From: Candidatus Zixiibacteriota bacterium
GTDB lineage: Bacteria; Zixibacteria; MSB-5A5; GN15; FEB-12
Assembly (NCBI GenBank): GCA_029932795.1
Contig: JAOZPL010000162.1
Coordinates: forward strand, 1-5,129
Direction: 5' to 3'
Length of the DNA: 5,129 bases
Shown here: piece after piece, positions 1-5,129 of the stretch
Layout: every line of letters begins with the position of its first letter
How positions within the stretch are numbered: position 1 is the first letter of the stretch
Notes under the pieces: model-generated
Seen by the model: the letters and a program-made list of their open reading frames with translations, nothing else
Databases searched by the model: none
Told to the model about the DNA's origin: nothing
Program-made: the position numbers and the translations under genes

Positions 1-1139
1 ACGACAGCCTGATCACCAATTACAGCAACGTCGTTGCGCCTGTCGGCTGGACATACCTCCTGCAAAAGGTTGGCAACGACTGGTGGTTCTGCTGGTGCAA
101 TCCAACCGGAGGCAATCCGATCACCAGTACTTACCGCTTCCAGTTTGACAATTCTAATCCCAGCGTCTGGAGTGACTGGAGAACAACTACCGACGGACTC
201 TGTAATCCTTACACGGGAATCGCGGACTCCGCGGAGAATCACAGCACTGAAGCCGATGGCTACGGTTACCGCGTCCATGTACCTAGACTGTGGGAAGAAC
301 CGGAAGTGTGGGATCACAAGATGCACTTCCCACAACTGCCGGATGAAGCCGGCTGGGATGTATATGCAGTCTACCCGATGTTCCTTGCCGACGACTTCAT
401 GTGTTCGGAAAACGGATATATCAAGGACATCCATTTCTGGGGTTCATGGCTTGAAGGCAATCAGGGTGTACTTTACGGCTTCCTTATAGGCATCTGGTCC
501 GACATACCTGCTGAGCAAAGTCATACCGGATACAGCATGCCGGGCGAGCTGCTTTATATGTGGGATTCACCCCCGTTTATGTGGGAGCCAATTCAGTCAC
601 CTACTCGTGAAGGATTTTTCTGGCCCGGCGAAGGGTATATTGACGATGACCACAACGAATACTTCCGGTACGACGTCTTTCTCGACTCGGCTCAATGGTT
701 CCACCAGGATTCAGGCACTATCTACTGGCTGAGTATCTCAGCAGGCGTCGTCGACTACGAGTCGTGGGGATGGAAATCCTCGCAGGATCACTGGAACGAT
801 GATGCCGTATGGGCCTGGTGGACTGGCCTCGATCCTTTATGGTACGACATGTACGAGCCACCGGATTACACTCAGTCACTTGACCTGGCATTTGTTATCA
901 CCGGTGACTGCTGCATTGGCTTAACGGGGAATGTCGATGATGACCCGGAACACCTTATTGATATCGCTGATCTTACAGCGCTGATCAGCTACCTGTTTAT
1001 ACCGCCGTTCACACCGCCAGCATGTATGCCGGAGGCGAATGTTGACGGTGACCCGGACGGCATTGTGGACATTGGTGATCTGACGGCACTGATTGACTAC
1101 CTGTTTATCACCTTCACGCCACCGGCACCGTGCCTATAA
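1..1139 (+). CDS. Secreted/surface protein with DUF7901-like domain and two C-terminal dockerin-like repeats (5' partial)
   Basis: The reading frame is open from the left edge (first full codon at position 3) to TAA at 1137-1139, giving 378 residues with the N-terminus, and any signal peptide, missing. A GTG at 306 lies inside the open frame and is not the start. Residues 1-100 (APVGWTYLL, ITSTYRFQFDN, EADGYGYRVHVP) are rich in Trp, Tyr and Asn and look like an extracellular beta-rich region I cannot name. Residues about 105-300 carry KMHFPQLPD, LADDFMCSENG and DIHFWGSW, which I recognise from memory as a DUF7901-like module; its function is unknown. Residues 303-378 hold CC, then two repeats beginning NVDDDP and NVDGDP and sharing DLTALI and YLF, as in dockerin or EF-hand calcium-binding modules. 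The protein ends in Cys-Leu. Such tails are typical of exported proteins of Zixibacteria-like bacteria (recall). Whether the tail binds a cohesin, anchors the protein or only stabilises the fold is unknown. A strong terminator follows 35 bases after the stop. Confidence 0.88.
   Translation, partial: DSLITNYSNVVAPVGWTYLLQKVGNDWWFCWCNPTGGNPITSTYRFQFDNSNPSVWSDWRTTTDGLCNPYTGIADSAENHSTEADGYGYRVHVPRLWEEPEVWDHKMHFPQLPDEAGWDVYAVYPMFLADDFMCSENGYIKDIHFWGSWLEGNQGVLYGFLIGIWSDIPAEQSHTGYSMPGELLYMWDSPPFMWEPIQSPTREGFFWPGEGYIDDDHNEYFRYDVFLDSAQWFHQDSGTIYWLSISAGVVDYESWGWKSSQDHWNDDAVWAWWTGLDPLWYDMYEPPDYTQSLDLAFVITGDCCIGLTGNVDDDPEHLIDIADLTALISYLFIPPFTPPACMPEANVDGDPDGIVDIGDLTALIDYLFITFTPPAPCL
930..1136 (+). repeat. 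Tandem dockerin/EF-hand-like coding repeat, period 108 bp
   Basis: Two in-frame units begin at 930 and 1038, exactly 36 codons apart. Over the first 24 residues I count 17 identities (shared N-V-D, D-P, D-I, D-L-T-A-L-I, Y-L-F-I). Each unit has an Asp/Asn-rich loop followed by a hydrophobic helix-like segment and a Pro-rich linker (PPFTPPAC, FTPPAPC). The second unit is shorter and ends with the protein. The DNA copies have diverged at many positions, so this is an old intragenic duplication typical of paired dockerin repeats and not a recent expansion. Confidence 0.85.
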
Positions 1140-1174
1140 CGGCTTGAAGGTACGAACAGCAGACTTGTGACGCT

Positions 1175-1221
1175 GAAAAGACCCGGTTGACCCCGGAAGC
1201 GCGGGGCAGCCGGGTCTTTTC
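1175..1221 (+). terminator. Rho-independent terminator after the dockerin-repeat gene
   Basis: The left arm at 1175-1186 (GAAAAGACCCGG) is perfectly complementary to the right arm at 1210-1221 (CCGGGTCTTTTC). An inner stem pairs CCCCG at 1191-1195 with CGGGG at 1202-1206 around a 6-base loop, with small internal loops between the two stems. The 3' arm ends in a T-rich run (TCTTTTCCTATCT), as expected of an intrinsic terminator. The A-rich left arm means the hairpin would also end in U residues if read from the other strand. It lies 35 bases past the stop of the upstream gene and separates it from the peptidase gene. Confidence 0.85.
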
Positions 1222-1314
1222 CTATCTCCGGCTTCGGGGTTCAAACTGAGATGCCGCAGCGTAAAACACTTGCTGCGACCAGGGGGGCCGTGTATCTTCC
1301 GGCAAGCAATACCC

Positions 1315-1343
1315 AGAACATCCGATGGTATGCAGCGTATACT
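1315..1343 (+). promoter_or_regulatory. Candidate sigma70-type promoter for the prolyl oligopeptidase gene
   Basis: A near-consensus -10 box TATACT lies at 1338-1343, 44 bases before the GTG start. The hexamer 17 bases upstream (AGAACA, 1315-1320) matches the -35 consensus only in its last three bases. A second candidate pairs TTGCTG at 1270-1275 with TATCTT at 1293-1298, also 17 bases apart. Both are weak. A promoter somewhere in 1222-1386 is expected because a strong terminator sits just upstream, but the host's promoter consensus is not known. Confidence 0.3.
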
Positions 1344-1372
1344 AACAATATGCCCGAACAACGAAGCAACGG

Positions 1373-1378
1373 AAGGAG
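1373..1378 (+). promoter_or_regulatory. Shine-Dalgarno sequence that fixes the GTG start at 1387
   Basis: AAGGAG at 1373-1378 lies 8 bases before GTG at 1387, a near-ideal spacing. It decides the start of the peptidase gene. The open frame runs back to a TTG at 1270, but the residues encoded before 1387 do not resemble the family. The next in-frame ATG (1456) has no such site and would remove the charged N-region of the signal peptide. Confidence 0.8.
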
Positions 1379-1386
1379 AAAATCCC

Positions 1387-3579
1387 GTGAAAATTAGAAT
1401 CGACAAACCGGATTGGGCCGGCACTTGGAGTGTCAGGCATCTCTTGTACACAGGCATGCTCTGCCTGTTAACTCTGTTCCTCCTGAACCTCAGCGACGCT
1501 ATGGCACAGGAGCAGACGGCCAGACCCGGCTACCCACCGGCTCGCCTGGGCGACGTGGTTGACGATTACCACGGCACCAAAGTGGCTGATCCATATCGCT
1601 GGCTGGAAGACCCCGACTCCGATGAGACTATAGCCTGGGTCACGGCCGAGAACGAATTGACGGCCGCCTTTGTAAACACCCCGGCTCGCAAGATAATCAA
1701 AGAGCGATTGACTGCCCGGTGGAACTATCCCAAATACGGCCTGCCGTTCAAGGAAGGTGACCGCTATTACTTCTGGAAGAATGACGGTCTGCAAAACCAG
1801 TCTGTGCTGTATATGCAGAAGACTCTTAACGCTGAGCCTGTGGCTGTCCTTGACCCGAATACTTTCAGCGAGGACGGCACGGTGTCGGTGTCCACGGCAG
1901 CGTTCAGCGAAGACGGCACCTTACTGGCGTACGGCCGTTCTGAAAGCGGAAGTGACTGGAGCCCTCTCCGGATACGAAATATCGACAGCGGTAAAGAGTA
2001 TGACGAAGTCCTGGACTACTGCAAGTTCAGCGGCGTAGCCTGGATGCCCGACAACAGTGGGTTCTACTACGACCGGTATCCTGACCCGGCCACGGTTGCT
2101 CCGGAAGACCGTAACAACTACAACCGCGTTTACTGGCACACTCTCGGCACCCCGCAGTCGGAGGATAAGCTGGTTTACGAGCGGCCGGACAACAAGGAGC
2201 TGGGATTTAATGCCGCCATCACTGACGACAGCCTGTATCTGGGGCTTTATGTCTATCACGGCACCGACCACAGGAATCGCGTCTATTACCGAAGGCTGGA
2301 CAGTGATGGTGAGTTCATCCGCCTTCTGGATGACGCCGATGCCGGTTATTACTTCATCGACAACACAGGACCAGTGTTCTATTTCCAGACTGATCTGGAC
2401 GCGCCACGCGGCCGTATCATTGCCATCGATATCACCAAACCCGAACGGGAGAACTGGCGGGAGATCATACCGGAGCAGGAGGATGTCCTGTCATTTGTCA
2501 GCACGGTCAACAACCAGCTGCTGGTGGCCTACATGCACGATGCTCATCACCTCCTTAAGCTGTACAACCTTGACGGCTCTTTCGTCCGGGAAATCAAGCT
2601 GCCCACGATCGGTTCCATACGCGGTCTTTCGGGAAAGCGGAACGATACCGAGATGTTCATCAGTTTCACCTCGTTCCTCTACCCCACCACCGCCTTCCGT
2701 TATGACTTCAAGAGTGGAGAGATGACACTATTCCGCCGCTCGGAGATTGACTTTGATCCCTCCGGCTATGAAACGAAGCAGGTTTTTTACACTTCGAAAG
2801 ATGGGACGCGGGTCCCGATGTTCATTACACATAAGAAGGGACTCGTTCTTGGCGGCAACAACCCGACCCTCCTATCCGGATATGGCGGTTTTAACATCAG
2901 CATGACACCGTATTTTTCGACCTCGAGAACCATCTGGATGGAGAACGGAGGTGTTTTTGCCCTGGCCTGCATCCGTGGCGGCAATGAATACGGCGAGGCC
3001 TGGCACGAGGCCGGCATGCTGGGCAACAAGCAGAACGTCTTCGATGATTTTATCGCCGCCGGTGAATGGCTCATCAAGAACCGGTACACCAACTCATCCC
3101 GCCTGGCTATCTGGGGAGGCAGCAACGGCGGCCTGCTGGTGGCGGCCTGCATGGTGCAGCGACCGGAACTGTTCGGAGCCGTGATCTGCGGGGTACCGGT
3201 GATCGATATGCTCCGCTATCATAAATTCACGGTGGGGCGTTTCTGGGTGCCGGAATACGGTAACGCCGAAGCTGACCCGGAACATTTCAAGTTCCTTTAC
3301 GCCTACTCGCCGCTGCACCACATCAAGCAAGGGGTAAGTCATCCTGCAACGCTCATAACGACAGCGGATACGGATGACAGGGTAGTACCGGCTCACGGCA
3401 AGAAATTCGCCGCGGCATTGCAGGCGGCTGACTCCGGCGAAAATCCGATCCTGCTGCGCGTGGAAACGAAAGCCGGACACGGTGGCGGCAAACCGACCAG
3501 CAAGATAATCGAGGAGTTGGCCGACGAATACGCCTTCTTGTTCAAAGTGTTTGACATGCATCCGGTCACATCAAACTAG
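1387..3579 (+). CDS. Prolyl oligopeptidase (peptidase family S9A), exported
   Basis: This 730-residue serine peptidase should cleave short peptides after proline (EC 3.4.21.26-type activity). It starts at GTG behind a good ribosome-binding site. Residues 1-40 form a Sec signal peptide: a basic N-region, a hydrophobic core LCLLTLFLL (25-33) and a probable cut after AMA (38-40). The mature enzyme would be periplasmic or secreted. The N-terminal family signature DPYRWLED is at 68-75. A beta-propeller spans roughly residues 110-455, and the alpha/beta-hydrolase domain fills the rest. Active-site residues line up with porcine enzyme numbering by motif and spacing: Tyr499 in GYGGFNIS (Tyr473), Ser579 in GGSNGG (Ser554), Trp620 (Trp595), Asp663 and Arg665 in TDDRVVP (Asp641, Arg643), and His698 in KAGHGGGKPT (His680). 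Length is near the usual ~700 residues plus the signal peptide, with no frameshift, so the enzyme should be active. A terminator upstream suggests it is transcribed on its own. Oligopeptidase B is less likely, given the GGSNGG and KAGHGxGKPT context. Confidence 0.96.
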   Translation: MKIRIDKPDWAGTWSVRHLLYTGMLCLLTLFLLNLSDAMAQEQTARPGYPPARLGDVVDDYHGTKVADPYRWLEDPDSDETIAWVTAENELTAAFVNTPARKIIKERLTARWNYPKYGLPFKEGDRYYFWKNDGLQNQSVLYMQKTLNAEPVAVLDPNTFSEDGTVSVSTAAFSEDGTLLAYGRSESGSDWSPLRIRNIDSGKEYDEVLDYCKFSGVAWMPDNSGFYYDRYPDPATVAPEDRNNYNRVYWHTLGTPQSEDKLVYERPDNKELGFNAAITDDSLYLGLYVYHGTDHRNRVYYRRLDSDGEFIRLLDDADAGYYFIDNTGPVFYFQTDLDAPRGRIIAIDITKPERENWREIIPEQEDVLSFVSTVNNQLLVAYMHDAHHLLKLYNLDGSFVREIKLPTIGSIRGLSGKRNDTEMFISFTSFLYPTTAFRYDFKSGEMTLFRRSEIDFDPSGYETKQVFYTSKDGTRVPMFITHKKGLVLGGNNPTLLSGYGGFNISMTPYFSTSRTIWMENGGVFALACIRGGNEYGEAWHEAGMLGNKQNVFDDFIAAGEWLIKNRYTNSSRLAIWGGSNGGLLVAACMVQRPELFGAVICGVPVIDMLRYHKFTVGRFWVPEYGNAEADPEHFKFLYAYSPLHHIKQGVSHPATLITTADTDDRVVPAHGKKFAAALQAADSGENPILLRVETKAGHGGGKPTSKIIEELADEYAFLFKVFDMHPVTSN

Positions 3580-3680
3580 CGGGATGGTAGATTAACATTA
3601 GAGAGCAGGTCGGTCTCCGATAAACACAGCGGACAGGGAAACCACGGCGTTCACAGGCACCACGCCGGCATGCCTTTTCG
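3580..3680. other. Convergent intergenic region, no gene seen
   Basis: These 101 bases separate the 3' ends of the peptidase gene (+) and the TPR gene (-). I see no coding potential, tRNA or repeat. The only structure is a pair of overlapping short inverted repeats near the right end, described separately. A shared transcription stop would be expected here. Confidence 0.7.
3645..3678 (+). terminator. Weak candidate terminator hairpins in the convergent gap
   Basis: CGGCGT at 3645-3650 is complementary to ACGCCG at 3662-3667 around an 11-base loop. An overlapping alternative pairs AGGCA at 3655-3659 with TGCCT at 3671-3675, which runs into TTTT at 3675-3678. The two hairpins exclude each other, their stems are only 5-6 bp, and the T-run is short. 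This is a poor intrinsic terminator compared with the one at 1175-1221, but nothing better exists in the gap. Confidence 0.25.
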
Positions 3681-5129
3681 TTATGGCTTGTCTCTCAGAC
3701 GTGCCAGCCGCTCCCTGGCGTCGTCGACTGCTGGAATCCCGAGTTCAGCGTCTTTCCAGATATCGAGAAAGGTTTCGTATTGCTCGATGGCCTTGTCCGT
3801 CCAGCCGGATTGCTCATAGGTTTGTCCCAGATAGTAGTGTGCTTTCACCGAAGAAATAGCCCAGGACAGGCGGCCTTCACTGTAATTCGAAAGCAGCGTT
3901 TCATACAAGGCGACAGCCTCGCCAAGTTTGCCCGCTTCCAGGTAAGCCCGGGCCAGCAGGAAGCGCACGCGGAAATAGACTGGCGCCAATCGGTCGGGCA
4001 AGCCGTCGGCAGCCCTTTCAAAGCATTCGATGGACGCTGCGAACTCTCCCCGGGAGAGCTCTATCCCTCCGGCGGCAATCCAGTAATAGTCAATCTTCGA
4101 TGGGTTTTTCTCTTCGATATCCTGCTTCCAGACTCTGGCGATTTCTTCAGCTCTTGCGAACTCACCGTTCTCAGCCAGGAGCTGGATATACAGGTGGCGG
4201 GAAACAACTATCGCGCCGGGGTAGTCAGTCTCGTACACACTGATAGCCTCATCCAATTCCCTCAAGCCCTGTTCCAGATTCCCCTTCTCCGCATAGATGC
4301 TGGCCTTGAGTATATGCTTTTCCCACTCTTCCGCTCGCTCCATCCTGCCTGCCGCAATGCCCTGATCAAGAAGAACAAGGGCTTCCTCGAACCTGCCCTG
4401 TTGAAGTGGAATCAGAGCCAGGTTCCTCCGCCCCTCAGAGCGGATACTTTTATTGTTGCTTGAAAGAAGCTTCTGATAGCATTTCTCGGCTTCGGCGTAC
4501 TGTCCCAGGAAGACGTACATGTGACCCAAAGTCCCCCATGACATGTAGAAGTCCGGTTTGATCGCCACAGCCTTCTTGAAGGATTCAATCGCCTGCTCCA
4601 GCCTGCCATTGCTGGCATACAGCTCACCCCGGGAGTCGTAGGGATTGGCCTCATCGGGCACCAGAGATATGTATTCGTTTATCGCCCAGATAGACCTCTC
4701 AAAATCACCCATATCGTTGAAGGTGTACGCCAGATGGTTATAAGCCAGCTTGAAGAGAGGGTCCAGCTCTATGACCTGGTTGTAACAGCGCACGGCCTCC
4801 TGGAGCTGTCCCATCTCCCTGTATCGATTTCCCAGCGCGTGTAACGCATTCTTATCATCGGGGGTGCGCTCTAGAAGCTTCTTAAGTTCTGCGATCGCCT
4901 TGGGAGAATTGCCGGAGATGGTAGCTGCTCGCGCATTTATCCAGTGCTTCTCCCCCGGCTTGACCTTATCCGAGTATTTCACAGCTCTGGCGATCAACTC
5001 GTTCTTCTCCGAACCTTGGACCACCCAGCTCATGGCGAAATAAGCCATGGCAAAGGTGGAATCGAGTGCCAGAGCCTTCTCGAAGCTCTTCCGGGCCTCC
5101 GCAAAGTAGAACTTGAATAAATACTCATG
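3681..5129 (-). CDS. Tetratricopeptide-repeat (TPR) protein, C-terminal part (5' partial)
   Basis: On the minus strand the frame stays open from the right edge (5129) to TAA at 3681-3683, giving 482 residues. The ATG at 5046-5048 is not the start: the 27 codons before it encode a good TPR (residues FAEARKSFEKALALD, then FAMAYFAMSWV from the ATG onward). About twelve TPR-like helical hairpins can be drawn, at roughly residues 1-35, 62-92, 93-126, 127-160, 162-195, 196-227, 231-264, 271-305, 310-343, 347-381, 384-420 and 427-461. The clearest is ALGNRYREMGQ...AVRCYNQVIELDP. Spacing is mostly 34-37 residues, and the end (DDARERLARLRDKP) is a charged capping helix. TPR arrays form a superhelical scaffold for binding other proteins. 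No catalytic motif is visible. In related bacteria such arrays often follow an N-terminal protein kinase, winged-helix or other signalling domain, which would lie outside this window. There is no membrane segment in the visible part. It is convergent with the peptidase gene and not in its operon. Confidence 0.9.
   Translation of the reverse strand, partial: HEYLFKFYFAEARKSFEKALALDSTFAMAYFAMSWVVQGSEKNELIARAVKYSDKVKPGEKHWINARAATISGNSPKAIAELKKLLERTPDDKNALHALGNRYREMGQLQEAVRCYNQVIELDPLFKLAYNHLAYTFNDMGDFERSIWAINEYISLVPDEANPYDSRGELYASNGRLEQAIESFKKAVAIKPDFYMSWGTLGHMYVFLGQYAEAEKCYQKLLSSNNKSIRSEGRRNLALIPLQQGRFEEALVLLDQGIAAGRMERAEEWEKHILKASIYAEKGNLEQGLRELDEAISVYETDYPGAIVVSRHLYIQLLAENGEFARAEEIARVWKQDIEEKNPSKIDYYWIAAGGIELSRGEFAASIECFERAADGLPDRLAPVYFRVRFLLARAYLEAGKLGEAVALYETLLSNYSEGRLSWAISSVKAHYYLGQTYEQSGWTDKAIEQYETFLDIWKDAELGIPAVDDARERLARLRDKP

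Noticed and set aside
306..308. GTG as the start of the first gene
   Set aside because: The frame is open upstream to position 3 with protein-like sequence continuous with the domain, there is no good ribosome-binding site, and a start here would leave an exported-type protein with no signal peptide.
34..489. 151-codon + strand frame overlapping the first gene
   Set aside because: It is in a different frame from the DUF7901/dockerin protein, which is continuous and domain-bearing across the same bases. The product is Ser/Thr/Arg-rich with no motif.
1270..1386. Upstream extension of the peptidase frame to TTG 1270
   Set aside because: The extra 39 residues do not look like the family or a signal peptide. 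The Shine-Dalgarno sequence and signal peptide both point to GTG 1387.
1251..1397. 48-codon open frame starting at ATG 1251 between the terminator and the peptidase gene
   Set aside because: It has no convincing ribosome-binding site and its sequence is of low-information composition. It overlaps the well-supported GTG start at 1387 and is probably chance.
2057..2725. 222-codon + strand frame inside the peptidase gene
   Set aside because: It is an out-of-frame shadow of the beta-propeller region: Ser/Thr/Arg-rich translation, no ribosome-binding signal and no recognisable domain.
3661..3675. GGCATGCC palindrome as an operator or recombination site
   Set aside because: It is a single 8-bp palindrome, expected by chance at this length. 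No second copy or flanking mobile-element gene is present.
3780..4463. 227-codon + strand frame opposite the TPR gene
   Set aside because: It is antisense to a clear TPR array whose minus-strand frame explains the sequence. No family motif is visible in the plus-strand product.
5046..5048. ATG as the start of the TPR protein
   Set aside because: The frame stays open for 27 more codons to the window edge and those codons encode TPR sequence, so the real start lies outside.

Overview
The window carries three protein-coding genes, two of them cut by the window edges. The genes run + , + , - , so the second and third are convergent. I see no rRNA, tRNA, CRISPR array, insertion sequence or phage gene. 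The host looks like an uncultivated, didermal environmental bacterium. The best clue is the C-terminus of the first protein: two tandem dockerin-like repeats of the form NVDGDPxxxVDIGDLTALIDYLF-type. From memory, this tail is very common on secreted proteins of candidate phylum Zixibacteria and relatives in the FCB group. That assignment is recall-based inference, not a search result.

Layout. (1) Positions 1-1139, + strand: the 3' part (378 codons) of a secreted or surface protein. It has an unassigned N-terminal region, a DUF7901-like middle domain (ADDF...DIHFWGSW) and two Cys-flanked EF-hand/dockerin-like repeats at the very end. (2) Positions 1140-1386: an intergenic region with a strong Rho-independent terminator (12-bp perfect outer stem, U-rich 3' arm), weak promoter candidates and a clear Shine-Dalgarno sequence. 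(3) Positions 1387-3579, + strand: a complete prolyl oligopeptidase (peptidase family S9A) starting at GTG. It has a Sec signal peptide and every active-site residue I could check. (4) Positions 3580-3680: a short convergent intergenic region with only weak hairpins. (5) Positions 3681-5129, - strand: the C-terminal 482 residues of a long tetratricopeptide-repeat (TPR) protein whose N-terminus lies beyond the right edge.

Functional picture. The first two genes are both predicted to act outside the cytoplasm: a calcium-binding-type repeat protein and a peptide-cleaving serine peptidase. The terminator between them argues against one operon, so a shared pathway is not shown. The TPR protein is a generic protein-interaction scaffold on the other strand, and its full architecture cannot be judged here. 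I found no convincing evidence of a previously undescribed multi-gene system. The most distinctive item is the expanded, cysteine-flanked EF-hand pair at the end of the first gene.
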